A DNA stretch of 63,793 bases from Oscillospiraceae bacterium (lineage in GTDB: Bacteria; Bacillota; Clostridia; Oscillospirales; Ruminococcaceae). Each line of letters begins with the position of its first letter. Positions within the stretch are counted from its first letter, which is position 1. Location of the stretch: NCBI GenBank assembly GCA_022791945.1, contig JAAVZY010000011.1:1-63793 (forward strand). Reading direction: 5' to 3'. Below, piece after piece: positions 1-8,416 of this stretch. The notes below the pieces were generated by a model. It saw nothing but the letters and a program-made list of their open reading frames with translations, had not been told where the DNA came from and did not search any database. The translations under genes and the position numbers were made by a program.

Positions 1-150
1 CGAGGGCTCTGCCCTCGAGTCTCCGCAGTGCGTTGTTTCACAACGCACTTAGGAATTCGGCTTCGCCGAATTCTGAGATGCGCCGCTGGCGGCGCATCGG
101 GAAGGGATTCCCCTTGGCAGAGTGCGAGACAGCGTCTTGCGGCCTTCCCC
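1..150. repeat. PMU palindrome-mosaic repeat, copy 1 (cut by window edge)
   Basis: A chain of short perfect palindromes: CGAGGGCTCTGCCCTCG, then GTGCGTTGTTTCACAACGCAC (30-50 region), GAATTCGGCTTCGCCGAATTC (53-73 region), GATGCGCCGCTGGCGGCGCATC (about 77-98), and a GCGAGACAGCGTC hairpin. It closes at GGCCTTCCCC. The same modules in the same order recur at 1811-2242, and reversed at 4053-4563. No coding capacity is credible; short open frames here are by-products of the repeat. The unit stops about 20 bp from the stop codon of the next gene. Confidence 0.85.
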
Positions 151-172
151 TCCTTGCAGGCGCTCCCCGCGC

Positions 173-484
173 CTATTCCGGCCCGTACCACATACATTGC
201 CGGAGGTCTACCCGCCCGTCAGGCAGGAAGGGAATTCCCTCCTGCTCCAGCAGGGAGTGCTGGAGCGCACCGCCGCTGGGGTCACGCTGCTCCAGGGAGC
301 AGCCGCCCATCCGGTTGACCACCCGGTGCCAGGGAATGCCGGGGCCGCAGCTCCGAAGGGCATAGCCCACCGTCCGGGACATCCGGGGATTTCCCAGCAG
401 CCGGGCAATCTGCCCGTAGGTGGTCACCTGCCCCCGGGGAATCTGCCGGAGAAGCCTGTATACATCCTGAAAAACCGTTCCCAT
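173..484 (-). CDS. Alkyltransferase-like (ATL/MGMT-family) DNA-binding protein
   Basis: A 103-residue protein made only of the DNA-binding domain of the O6-alkylguanine transferase family. Visible signatures are IPRGQVTTYGQIA (residues 15-27), a helix-turn-helix around the RTVGYALR segment, and PWHRV at 51-55. In true methyltransferases this last motif is PCHRV with the acceptor cysteine; here Trp52 replaces it, the hallmark of ATL proteins, which bind alkylated guanine and hand it to nucleotide excision repair. It therefore cannot be a suicide transferase. The ATG start lies 4 bp beyond the stop of the upstream patatin-like gene, so the two are probably co-transcribed leftward. Family call is firm; repair partner is known biology, not seen here. 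Confidence 0.9.
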   Translation of the reverse strand: MGTVFQDVYRLLRQIPRGQVTTYGQIARLLGNPRMSRTVGYALRSCGPGIPWHRVVNRMGGCSLEQRDPSGGALQHSLLEQEGIPFLPDGRVDLRQCMWYGPE

Positions 485-488
485 CGGC

Positions 489-1781
489 TTATGAAATCAG
501 CGCCAGGTAATAAGCGCCCAGCAGCTCGTCCGGCAGGAGCAGGGACAGCCCCAGGATATCCAGGGACTTTTCAGTGGCTGCGGCCCGCTTGATCATCACA
601 CTCAGACGAACCATCCGCACGGTCTTATCCAGCAGGGAAAGACTTTCCCGAAGCGCTTTGGCAGAGACGCGATCCGTCCAGGAGGGCTCGGTTTCCACCT
701 GGCCCACAGCCTCCAGCAGCCGCTGGTTGAACCGCTCCAGGCTGTAAAGCTTTTCGCTGTCCAGCCCGAAGGCCTCCCCCGCGCTCTCCGCACAGGCTGT
801 CAGGAAGGAGCTATACCGCCGATCCGGCTCCCGGTCGTATTTCCGCCGGAGGAAGGCCGACATCCGCAGGAAGAACAGCTCCTCCTTCCGGCTGAGGGAG
901 CGCCCGGAGCCGAATTCCAGCCCAAGGACCTTGTTCTGGGCGGCGATTGCGTTCCGCTGCCGCCGGATGCAGGAGGCAAACTCCCCTTTGATGAAGGCGA
1001 AGGCGATCCCCTCGCAGGCGCCGAAGGATTTCATGGCGTCCAGATACCCCAGACGGATGTTGCGGGCCTGCCGGGCAGTATCAAAGGTGAGCAGCGAACC
1101 GAGGTTCCAGTAGGAGCGGATCATCCGAAGGTTCTCCGCTGCCCGGAGGGTGTCCCGCCGGACCATGCCCACCGCCTCCAGATCCACGGCGATCACCTGG
1201 CTGGCTCCCCTTTCCAGGGCCAGCTCCACCGGAAGATTGTCATAATAGCCCCCGTCGATGAACTGAGAATCGCCGATGGACTGGCTTTTGATGGCGGGAT
1301 AAAGGGAAGAGCTGGCGACCATATACTCGGTCAGCATCCCCTGGGGGATATCCTCCATGTAGAGCTCCAGCGGGCGGAGATTGGTCTTGTCCACACAGAC
1401 AAAGCCGCATTCCACCGGGCTTTCCCGCACAGCCTGCTCGTCGATGTGCGTATCCAGCAGCTGCTTTAAGGGATAGGAATCAACCCCGCCCTGCCGGGCG
1501 TAATCCCGGAGAAACTGGCGGAACATCTGGACGTTCTTCTGCTTTTCGGGCAGAGCGTCGTCCACGTCCACATCGAAAATCATATCGGTTTTCATATTCA
1601 TCCAGAGGGAGCGGGCGTTTTCAAAGTCCCCCATGGCGATAATGGCCGCGTTCAGCGCCCCCACGGAGGTTCCGGTGACAATATGAATCGGGATATCCAG
1701 CTCCCGGAGAGCCTGCCATACCCCGATTTCATAGGCGCCCCGGGCGCCTCCGCCCGCCAGCACCAAGGCCGTTTTTTCCAT
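489..1781 (-). CDS. Patatin-like phospholipase family protein
   Basis: About 430 residues. The N-terminal patatin domain shows the oxyanion loop GGGARG (residues 10-15), the nucleophile elbow GTSVG with Ser39, and the second catalytic Asp in FIDGGYYDNLP (about residue 176). This is the Ser-Asp dyad of bacterial patatins (lipid acyl hydrolases). The C-terminal 200 residues are helical and unassigned. Upstream in-frame starts exist (GTG at 1793, ATG at 1790), but they lie too close to the AAGGAG ribosome site; the ATG at 1781 is spaced properly and gives the usual short leader before the glycine loop. It is followed within 5 bp by the ATL gene. Substrate unknown; likely cytosolic or membrane-associated. 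Confidence 0.88.
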   Translation of the reverse strand: MEKTALVLAGGGARGAYEIGVWQALRELDIPIHIVTGTSVGALNAAIIAMGDFENARSLWMNMKTDMIFDVDVDDALPEKQKNVQMFRQFLRDYARQGGVDSYPLKQLLDTHIDEQAVRESPVECGFVCVDKTNLRPLELYMEDIPQGMLTEYMVASSSLYPAIKSQSIGDSQFIDGGYYDNLPVELALERGASQVIAVDLEAVGMVRRDTLRAAENLRMIRSYWNLGSLLTFDTARQARNIRLGYLDAMKSFGACEGIAFAFIKGEFASCIRRQRNAIAAQNKVLGLEFGSGRSLSRKEELFFLRMSAFLRRKYDREPDRRYSSFLTACAESAGEAFGLDSEKLYSLERFNQRLLEAVGQVETEPSWTDRVSAKALRESLSLLDKTVRMVRLSVMIKRAAATEKSLDILGLSLLLPDELLGAYYLALIS

Positions 1782-1810
1782 TCCTTCCATCACTCCTTGC
1801 TATTTTGCAG

Positions 1811-2242
1811 CGGAAGACCTCGAGGGCTCCGCCCTCAAGTCTCTGCGGTGCGTCGTTTCACGACGCACCTAGGAATTCGGCTTCGCCGAATTCTGAGATG
1901 CGCCGCTGGCGGCGCATCGGGGATCTAAATCCCCTTGGAACCCGTAATTTTTGAAGGGCTTTTTTTAGGGGCGAAAAGGGTGGGGTCAAGTCTGTACAGA
2001 CTTCCCTCTCCCTGCCACGCAGAGAGTCTGATTCACGCAGTACGCTTTTTTCGTAAAGAAAAAAGCTCCCTCCTGCGGGCGGTGGACTCCTTGCGCCGCC
2101 TGTAGGGATGAACTTTTTCTTTACGAAAAAGTGGGTAGGCGGGCGATCGTCCACGCAGGGAGCAGCAGCGAGGCAGGGGGAGGGGAATCCAAGGGGACGA
2201 GTCCCCTTGGCAGAGCGCGAGACAGCGTCTCGCGGCCTTGCT
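1811..2242. repeat. PMU palindrome-mosaic repeat, copy 2 (full length)
   Basis: Starts at GGAAGACC and ends at GGCCTTG. Order of modules: CGAGGGC stem, GTGCGTCGTTTCACGACGCAC, GAATTCGGCTTCGCCGAATTC, GATGCGCCGCTGGCGGCGCATC, GGGGATCTAAATCCCC, AAGTCTGTACAGACTT, TTTTTTCGTAAAGAAAAAA and its mirror TTTTTCTTTACGAAAAA, then CGCGAGACAGCGTCTCGCG. It fills the whole gap between the patatin-like gene and the end of folC; nothing else is seen in it. Open frames inside it on both strands are repeat artefacts. Compared with copy 1, one stem pair changes from T-A to C-G with pairing kept. Confidence 0.9.
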
Positions 2243-2256
2243 CTGCGAAGTCCGCC

Positions 2257-3549
2257 CTACCCCCTGCGGGCGCACATCCGGGGCACCAAGGGGCGGAGCT
2301 GGGAGGCCAGGTAGAAGGAGCCGCAGAGCACCACCGCGCCCGAGGGGCCGGCAAGCTCCGCAGCCCGTCTGAGGGCGGGCAGGTGCTCTGTCCAGGCCTC
2401 CGTATGGGAGAAGCAGGGCGCGGCGAGGGCGGCAAATTCCTCCGGCGGGAGCGCGCGGGGCATCCCCAGCACCGGAACCGCGATCAGCTGATCACACTGG
2501 CCTCCGATGATTTCCAGGACGCTCCGGCAGTCCTTGTCCCGCATCATGCCCATGACGGCAATCCTGGGACGCTCCTTCACCAGGGCCAGGGTGTCCGCCA
2601 GTCCCTGGGCCGCCTGAAGATTGTGGGCTCCGTCCAGGATCACCAGGGGGGAGCGGGACAGCACCTCAAACCGGGCGGGCAGGCGGGCCGTCTCCAGGCC
2701 CTCCCGGAGCTGCTCCCGGGAGATGGCAAAGCCCTTTCGCCGGAGCACCTGAAGCGCTTCAATGGCGTCCAGGGCATTGCCGATCTGATGCCGGCCGGGA
2801 AAGGGCAGGCGGCAGCGCTCCCCTCCGTAGACGAATTCCGAGCCGAAAGCAGTCTCCTCCAGAATCTCCAGTGCGCCCGGGCTGGGCTGGATCAGGCGGC
2901 TGCCTGTCCGGGCGCACCGCTCATAAAAGACGCCCAGAACCTCCGGCGCCTGAAAGGGATAGGTCACCACGTCCATGTCCTGCTTAATAATGCCTGCTTT
3001 CTCAAAGGCGATCTGCTCCAGGGTATCCCCCAGGATGGCGGTGTGATCCATGGAAATGGACGCGATCACCCCGCAGAGCGGAGGCGGGATGATGTTGGTG
3101 GCATCGAACCGACCGCCCAGCCCCACCTCCAGCACCACAATGTCGCACTTCTGCCGGGCAAACCAGAGGAAGCCGAGAGCGGTTACGGCCTCAAACTCCG
3201 TCACCTCGTCCCCGGCCTCTGACAGCTGGCGGAGCCGGGGGAGCAGCTCCTCCATCAGGGCGGCAAAGTCCTCTTTGGGGATCATGCTTCCGTTGATCTG
3301 ATACCGCTCCCGGAACTCTACCACAAAGGGGGAAATGAACAAGCCCGTCCGAAAGCCCGCCCGTTCCAGGACAGAGGCAATCAGACGGGAGGTAGTGCCC
3401 TTGCCGTTGGTGCCCGCCACATGGACAAAGGGGAGCTGCTCCTGGGGATTGCCCAGCAGGGCCATCAGGCGGCCCATCCGCTCCAGCCCCTTCTGGGAGC
3501 CGAACCGGGTCAGGGCGTGGATACGGGCTTCCGCTTCTTCATAGATCAT
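2257..3549 (-). CDS. folC: Bifunctional folylpolyglutamate synthase / dihydrofolate synthase
   Basis: A 430-residue Mur-ligase-family enzyme that adds glutamate to (dihydro)folate in the cytosol, using ATP. Visible: N-terminal YEEAEARIHAL, the P-loop VAGTNGKGTTS (residues 44-54), the SPFVVEFRERYQING segment that follows it in FolC, EVGLGGRFDATN, and the C-terminal-domain motif LDGAHN. Length is normal for the family. Its ATG overlaps the stop of nrdR by 4 bp, so both are translated from one leftward message. The stop codon lies only about 15 bp from PMU copy 2. Confidence 0.96.
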   Translation of the reverse strand: MIYEEAEARIHALTRFGSQKGLERMGRLMALLGNPQEQLPFVHVAGTNGKGTTSRLIASVLERAGFRTGLFISPFVVEFRERYQINGSMIPKEDFAALMEELLPRLRQLSEAGDEVTEFEAVTALGFLWFARQKCDIVVLEVGLGGRFDATNIIPPPLCGVIASISMDHTAILGDTLEQIAFEKAGIIKQDMDVVTYPFQAPEVLGVFYERCARTGSRLIQPSPGALEILEETAFGSEFVYGGERCRLPFPGRHQIGNALDAIEALQVLRRKGFAISREQLREGLETARLPARFEVLSRSPLVILDGAHNLQAAQGLADTLALVKERPRIAVMGMMRDKDCRSVLEIIGGQCDQLIAVPVLGMPRALPPEEFAALAAPCFSHTEAWTEHLPALRRAAELAGPSGAVVLCGSFYLASQLRPLVPRMCARRG

Positions 3550-4025
3550 GTGGCATCCTCCAGGGTGGCGGGCTGTTCGGTTTTCAGGCGGCGCAGCTCC
3601 TCCATAAAGCTGTCCACATCCTGGAAATCCCGGTAGACTGAGGCAAAGCGCACATAGGCCACCTGATCCACCTCCAGGAGCTTCTGCATCACCAGCTCCC
3701 CAATATCTGTGGAACGAACCTCCTTGAGCATCCGGTTAGCGAAGTGGTACTCCATGTCCGCCACCAGCTTTTCCAGCACCTCCACGGACACCGGCCGTTT
3801 GGCGCAGGCCCGCAGGAGCCGGTTCAGGAGCTTCTGCCGGTCAAAGGGCTCCCGGCTTTTGTCCCGCTTGATCACCATCAGGGGGCTTGTCTCCCGTTCC
3901 TCATAGGTGGTGAAGCGAGCCCCGCATTTTAAACATTCCCGCCTGCGCCGGATGCGCAGGTTATCCTCAGACTGCCGGGAATCAATCACCTTGCTTTCCG
4001 TGCAGCCGCAGAGAGAACACCGCAA
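3546..4025 (-). CDS. nrdR: Transcriptional repressor NrdR
   Basis: A 159-residue zinc-ribbon plus ATP-cone repressor that senses ATP/dATP and shuts off ribonucleotide reductase genes. The zinc ribbon is seen as Cys3/Cys6 and Cys31/Cys34 (MRCSLCGC ... CLKCG), followed by RFTTYEERE and the ATP-cone from about residue 49. Length is typical. The start is TTG at 4025 with an AAAGGGAG site about 11 nt upstream; no ATG fits the conserved N-terminus. First gene of the nrdR-folC pair. The PMU copy 3 repeat begins only 28 bp upstream, so its promoter must lie inside or beyond the repeat. Confidence 0.97.
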   Translation of the reverse strand: MRCSLCGCTESKVIDSRQSEDNLRIRRRRECLKCGARFTTYEERETSPLMVIKRDKSREPFDRQKLLNRLLRACAKRPVSVEVLEKLVADMEYHFANRMLKEVRSTDIGELVMQKLLEVDQVAYVRFASVYRDFQDVDSFMEELRRLKTEQPATLEDAT

Positions 4026-4052
4026 TTTCTATGCACTCCCTTTCAAATCGGA

Positions 4053-4563
4053 GGGGAAGGCCGCGAGAGCTCTGCCCAAGGGTCAAAGCCTGCGGCTTTG
4101 ACCCTGCGCGCCTCTCGCCAAGGGGAAGGGATTCCCCTTGGATTCCCGTCTTTTTGGGGTGAGGGTGGGGACGGGCGCTTGCGCCCGCCCCCTACCTCGC
4201 TGGCACTCCCTGCCTCGCTGATACTTCTCGCAGGGACGATCGCCCGCCTGCCCATTTTTTCGTAAAGAAAAAATTCATCCCCATAGGCGGCGCAGGAAGT
4301 ATCCCGCACCCGGGAGGGAGCTTTTTCTTTACGAAAAAAGCGTACTGCGTGAATCAGACTCTCTGCGTGGCAGTAGTCAGGAAGTCTGTACAGACTTGAC
4401 CCACCCCTTTTTCCGCCCTTAAAAAGGATGGGATTCCAAAGGGACGCGTCCACGATGCGCCGCCAGCGGCGCATCTCAGAATTCGGCGAAGCCGAATTCC
4501 TAGGTGCGTCGTGAAACGACGCACCGCGGAGACTCGAGGGCAGAGCCCTCGAGGTCTTGCCCT
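4053..4563. repeat. PMU palindrome-mosaic repeat, copy 3 (full length, inverted)
   Basis: Runs from GGGGAAGGCC to GGTCTTGCCC. It carries the modules of copy 2 in reverse order, plus an extra stem GGTCAAAGCCTGCGGCTTTGACC near the left end. AAGTCTGTACAGACTT, both TTTTTTCGTAAAGAAAAAA-type arms, GATGCGCCGCCAGCGGCGCATC, GAATTCGGCGAAGCCGAATTC, GTGCGTCGTGAAACGACGCAC and CTCGAGGGCAGAGCCCTCGAG are all present. It separates the divergent nrdR and M50 protease genes; the promoters of both operons must be in or next to it. Confidence 0.9.
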
Positions 4564-4755
4564 TCGGCTGCGCAGAAATTCGAAGCGGGCTCTGAAATCA
4601 TAGTACCACATTTATACAGGCTGTACAAGTGCCTTGACAGAAAAATATTTCCAATTTGGGTGCCGCAGGCTTTTCCCGCTGATTCTCCGGTGGGGGTTGT
4701 GTTTTTCTGGAAAAACCCGTATAATATAATAATCAGTAGAAAAGGAGCGGATGTA

Positions 4756-5430
4756 ATGCTCACAAGCCTGATGCGCGGGGACTGGAGCGGCTATCTCTTT
4801 CAAATTCTGGTGCGGGTGCTGGTGGTCTTCACAGCACTCCCCTTTCACGAGTTCGCCCATGGATGGGTGGCCCGGCGGCTGGGGGATCACACTGCGGAAC
4901 GCCTGGGACGGCTGGATCTCAATCCTCTGCACCACTTCGATCCCGTGGGCACCACCATGCTGCTGCTGACCGGCTACGGCTGGGCAAAGCCTGTGCCCAT
5001 CAATCCCATGTACTTCAAAAACCACAAAACCGGCATGGCCCTGACCGCCCTGGCCGGCCCGGTTTCCAATCTCCTGCTGGCCTGGGTGCTGCTCATTCTC
5101 TATAAGGCAATGGTTGTTCTTCCATATAACACCTTCACCTATACCCTGCTGATGATGGTGCAGATCATGGTGTCCACCAATATCAGCCTGGCTGTGTTCA
5201 ATCTGATCCCCTGCCCGCCCCTGGACGGGGCAAAGATCTTCGGCGCTCTGCTGCCGGATCGGATTTACTGGTCGGTTATGCGCTATGAGCACATCATCAT
5301 GTACGCGCTCTTTGCCCTGATTATGTTCACTCCGGTGCTGGATCGCCCCCTGGCCCTGCTGACCGGGCTGATGTATCGCCTGCTGGATATCCTTACAGGC
5401 TTTATGGATCTGCTGCTGAGGCTGCTGTAG
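4756..5430 (+). CDS. Site-2 (M50 family) membrane protease
   Basis: A 224-residue integral membrane metalloprotease. The zinc-binding motif HEFAH (residues 31-35) lies in the first hydrophobic segment, and the second metal-binding motif NLIPCPPLDG is at 149-158. Several further hydrophobic helices are visible. This compact form without PDZ domain is the common one beside scpA/scpB in Firmicutes. An in-frame extension runs back into the repeat, but the ATG at 4756 has AAAGGAG 8-9 nt upstream and starts the conserved part. The stop is 2 bp before scpA. A plausible role is intramembrane cleavage of regulatory proteins; the substrate is unknown. Confidence 0.92.
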   Translation: MLTSLMRGDWSGYLFQILVRVLVVFTALPFHEFAHGWVARRLGDHTAERLGRLDLNPLHHFDPVGTTMLLLTGYGWAKPVPINPMYFKNHKTGMALTALAGPVSNLLLAWVLLILYKAMVVLPYNTFTYTLLMMVQIMVSTNISLAVFNLIPCPPLDGAKIFGALLPDRIYWSVMRYEHIIMYALFALIMFTPVLDRPLALLTGLMYRLLDILTGFMDLLLRLL

Positions 5431-5432
5431 CC

Positions 5433-6173
5433 ATGGAACAGCTTCAATTCAAGCTCGATGTATTTGAGGGCCCGCTGGAGCTGCTTCTCCATCTGATCTC
5501 CAAGCACAAGCTGGACATCTACGACATTGAAATCTCCAGTCTGCTGGCCCAGTATCTGGACTATATCAACCAAATGAAGGCGGCGGATCTGGAGATCGCC
5601 AGCGAGTTCCTCACCATGGCCGCCCGGCTGGTCTACATGAAAACCGTCTCCCTGCTCCCCCGGCATGAGGAAGCCGAGGAGCTGAAGCGGGAGCTTCAGG
5701 GACAGCTGCTGGAATACAGGCTCTGTCAGGAAATGGCCCAGCGCCTGCGGGAGCAGGGGATAGGCGGGCTGCTGTTCATCCGCCCGCCCATGAAGCTTCC
5801 GGCGGACAAGAGCTACCGGCTGTCCCATCCGCCCAAGGCGCTCCTGGACGCCTACCTGGCAGCGGTGGGAAAGGCCCGGCGGCGGCTTCCGCCGCCCAGA
5901 ACGGCCTTTTCCGGGATTGTAGCCCGGCGGATGGTCCCGGTGGAAAGCCGGATTGTCTTTGTGCTGAAAAAGCTCTATGAGGCCGGAGAGGTAAGCTATG
6001 ACGAGTTCTTTGCCGTGCCGGATCGGAGCGAGATGGTGGCGACCTTCCTGGCCATGCTGGAGCTGATCAAGTCCCGGCGGATCCGGATCAGCGAGGACGG
6101 GAGCCGGGTCTGCTTCAACCGGGAGCTGAGCGGGCCGCTGGAGCCGCCGGAGCCGGTGACTGACTACGATTAA
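5433..6173 (+). CDS. scpA: Segregation and condensation protein A
   Basis: A 246-residue kleisin that bridges Smc heads in the bacterial condensin complex. N-terminal FKLDVFEGPLELLLHLI is the diagnostic kleisin start, followed by KHKLDIYDIEISSLLAQYLDYI. The C-terminal winged helix is around residues 160-235. It starts 2 bp after the protease stop, with no strong ribosome site of its own, so translational coupling is likely. Partner genes scpB follows directly; smc is not in the window. Confidence 0.96.
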   Translation: MEQLQFKLDVFEGPLELLLHLISKHKLDIYDIEISSLLAQYLDYINQMKAADLEIASEFLTMAARLVYMKTVSLLPRHEEAEELKRELQGQLLEYRLCQEMAQRLREQGIGGLLFIRPPMKLPADKSYRLSHPPKALLDAYLAAVGKARRRLPPPRTAFSGIVARRMVPVESRIVFVLKKLYEAGEVSYDEFFAVPDRSEMVATFLAMLELIKSRRIRISEDGSRVCFNRELSGPLEPPEPVTDYD

Positions 6174-6241
6174 CAGCAGGAAATATTGTCAATGATGAAC
6201 GTGCGCCTGTTCGGACAGGCGCTGGGAAGGGACGTCACGGG

Positions 6242-6817
6242 ATGGAAATCAACAATGCCTGCGGAGCCATTGAGGCGGTGCTGTTCGCCAGCGGGGATCC
6301 GGTGGAAACCGCCAAGATTGCTCAGGCTGTGGAGCTGGAGGAAGCGCTTGTATACAAGCTCCTCCAGACCATGAAGGACCGCTATGAGCAGGAGAGCTCC
6401 GGCCTGCTTCTGGTGGAGCTGGAGGACAGCTTCCAGCTCTGCACCAAGCCGGAGTACGCCTCCGTGGTCAAGCAGACCATGGAGCTCCGCCGGAACACCC
6501 CTCTGTCCAATGCGGCTATGGAGGTGCTGGCCATCATCGCCTACAACCAGCCGGTGACCCGCGCCTTTGTGGAGCAGGTGCGGGGGGTGGACAGCTCCCA
6601 GACGGTGCTGAACCTGGTGGAAAAGGGGCTGGTGGAGGAGGCCGGCCGGCTGGATATTCCCGGACGGCCCATCTCCTACAGGACCACTCAGGGGTTTCTC
6701 CGAAATTTCGGGATGAAATCCCTGGAGGAGCTTCCGCCCCTGCCGGATGAGGACGGTCAGCTCCTGCTGGACGAGGCGGTGCGGGAGACTTCCCCTCCCG
6801 GAGAGGAGCAGCTATGA
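6242..6817 (+). CDS. scpB: Segregation and condensation protein B
   Basis: A 191-residue protein with two winged-helix domains that dimerises and binds ScpA in the Smc complex. Seen: AIEAVLFASGDPVE (residues 7-20), LSNAAMEVLAIIAYNQPVTRA and the GRPISYRTTQGFLRNFGM stretch typical of the second winged helix. The 68-bp gap after scpA is the only gap in this operon. An AAGGGA site precedes the ATG. The last codon overlaps the next ORF by 4 bp. Confidence 0.96.
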   Translation: MEINNACGAIEAVLFASGDPVETAKIAQAVELEEALVYKLLQTMKDRYEQESSGLLLVELEDSFQLCTKPEYASVVKQTMELRRNTPLSNAAMEVLAIIAYNQPVTRAFVEQVRGVDSSQTVLNLVEKGLVEEAGRLDIPGRPISYRTTQGFLRNFGMKSLEELPPLPDEDGQLLLDEAVRETSPPGEEQL

Positions 6818-7497
6818 CAGCGCTGTGGATCCTGCTGGGTATCCTGGCTCTGCTGGGCGCGGTGCTTTCTCTGGATCTGACCCTTTCTGTGGAAATCCGG
6901 GAGCAGGTGCGGATCACTGCGGGATTTCTGTGGTTCCGGTTCCCGCTTCTCCCCTTTCAAAAGAAGGAGCCGAAGGCGGAAAAGGGGAACAGGAAGCCGC
7001 CCCGTGAGAAAAAGCGAAAGCGGGACGCCCCTCTGGAGGAGAAGGCGGCAGAGCTGGAGAAAGAGCCTGTAGGGGAAAAGACCTTCGGCGAAACAGTGGA
7101 GCTGGTGCTTCTGCTGGTGCGGTCGGTGCTTCCGGGGCTGGAGGATATCCTGACCCATCTGCGGTTCACCAGGATGCGGATTGCCATCTCTGTGGGGATG
7201 GATTCGGCGGATCAGACCGCCCTTGCCTACGGGGGCATCTCCGCGGGCGTCTACAACCTTCTGGCGGTGCTGGACAAGGGGTGCGTTCTCCGGCTGAAGT
7301 CAGTGGATGTGGCGGCGGATTTTGTCTCGGGAGAGACGGTGTATGACATCAGCTTTCGGGTCCGGCTGCGGCTGGCCCGGATTGTCTGGGATGTACTGAG
7401 GATATGCGGCAAATTCCTTGCAGGCATGATAAAGAAGCTCCGGGCCGTTTCAAAGGGCCGGGGGAAAACGAAACAGAAAAGGGGTCATTTAGTATGA
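6814..7497 (+). CDS. DUF2953 family membrane protein
   Basis: A 227-residue protein with one N-terminal membrane segment (LWILLGILALLGAVLSLDL) followed by a very Lys/Glu-rich central stretch (about residues 50-90) and a conserved C-terminal half (LTHLRFTRMRIAISVGMDSADQTALAYG) characteristic of DUF2953 proteins. These sit between scpB and ytfJ in many spore-forming Firmicutes; function unknown. Start and stop both overlap neighbours by 4 bp (ATGA), so it is embedded in the operon. Confidence 0.85.
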   Translation: MTALWILLGILALLGAVLSLDLTLSVEIREQVRITAGFLWFRFPLLPFQKKEPKAEKGNRKPPREKKRKRDAPLEEKAAELEKEPVGEKTFGETVELVLLLVRSVLPGLEDILTHLRFTRMRIAISVGMDSADQTALAYGGISAGVYNLLAVLDKGCVLRLKSVDVAADFVSGETVYDISFRVRLRLARIVWDVLRICGKFLAGMIKKLRAVSKGRGKTKQKRGHLV

Positions 7498-7910
7498 GCG
7501 AGCATCCGATTCAGGGTCTGATGGGCACTTCTATGGAAAAAATCCGGGAAATGGTGGACGTAAACACCATCATTGGAGATCCCATTTCCTGCCCGGACGG
7601 GACTGTGATCATTCCGGTATCGAAGGTGGGGTTCGGGTTTGCGGCAGGCGGTTCGGACTGGCCTTCCAAGCAGCCCAAGGAGCTTTTTGGCGGAGCCAGC
7701 GGGGCGGGCGTGTCCATCCAGCCTCTGGCGTTCCTGGTGGTTTCCAAGGGAGAGGTTAAGATCCTCCAGATCGACACCGCTTCCGAAACCGCCGACAGAG
7801 TGGTCGGCATCGTTCCGGAGGTTATCCAGACGGTGGCAGACCTGTTCCAGAAGAATAAGAAGGAGAAGGCCGCAAAGGAATCCCCTGACGCCGAGCCTGA
7901 ACAGGAGTGA
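7494..7910 (+). CDS. ytfJ: GerW/YtfJ family sporulation protein
   Basis: A 138-residue spore protein family member. Signature parts are the N-terminal HPIQGLMGTSMEKIREMVDVNTIIGDPI, DGTVIIPVSKVGFGFAAGGSDW, and the segment GVSIQPLAFLVV. In Bacillus, YtfJ is made in the forespore and linked to germination; that role is family knowledge. An upstream in-frame start at 7404 would lie inside the DUF2953 gene; the ATG at 7494 overlaps its stop and matches the family N-terminus. It supports a spore-forming host. Confidence 0.93.
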   Translation: MSEHPIQGLMGTSMEKIREMVDVNTIIGDPISCPDGTVIIPVSKVGFGFAAGGSDWPSKQPKELFGGASGAGVSIQPLAFLVVSKGEVKILQIDTASETADRVVGIVPEVIQTVADLFQKNKKEKAAKESPDAEPEQE

Positions 7911-7970
7911 GTCCCGGACAGCGGAAGGACTCTGACGCGCGCTCAGCGCCTGGGAAGCTCTCTGCGTGAA

Positions 7971-8272
7971 AAGGGGAAAGGTCGTGGGGACGCTGTCCCC
8001 ACACCTCTGCGATGCGCCGCTGGCGGCGCATCGGGAAGGGATTCCCCTTGGATTCCCATTATTTTTAAGGGCTTTTTAGGGGCGGAAAAAGGGGTGGGGA
8101 GAAGTCTGTACAGACTTCTCCCTCCCTGCCGCGCAGACAGTCTGATTCCCGCAGGACGCTTTTTTCGTAAAGAAAAAAGCTCCTCTGTGCAAAATCCAAG
8201 TCTGCGCCGCGCCCCCCGCCGTCTGCCCTAGCCCTTCGGCAGACAGCGGGGGCTTCGTATTGGTCTGCCCCC
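7971..8272. repeat. PMU repeat, copy 4 left half
   Basis: Begins GGGGAAAGGTC and carries TGGGGACGCTGTCCCCA, GATGCGCCGCTGGCGGCGCATC, AAGTCTGTACAGACTT and TTTTTTCGTAAAGAAAAAA in the order of other copies. It then runs into an approximately 90-bp segment (8181-8270) that is repeated, about 80% identical, at 9011-9100 in the same orientation. It lacks the right terminal module, which is found on the other side of the Nudix gene. The rest of the gap to 8416 is AT-rich with no convincing gene. Confidence 0.8.
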
Positions 8273-8416
8273 CAAGGTTTTGCTCTTTGATATTGCGGAG
8301 AGCTTATGGTGAAAAGTTTTGGCGATGATTCCTCATAAATGAAATATTATCTCAAACGATTGATGAAGCAATGGCCTGGCAAATGCTAATAAAATTCGTA
8401 AGAGGACTATGGGCTG

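Noticed and set aside
1683-2435. Overlapping open frames on both strands through PMU copies (also near 4050-4600, 9000-9230, 39570-40340, 62970-63670)
   Set aside because: They follow the repeat modules, appear in every copy in shifting frames, have no ribosome sites, and share Arg/Pro/Ser-rich low-complexity products.
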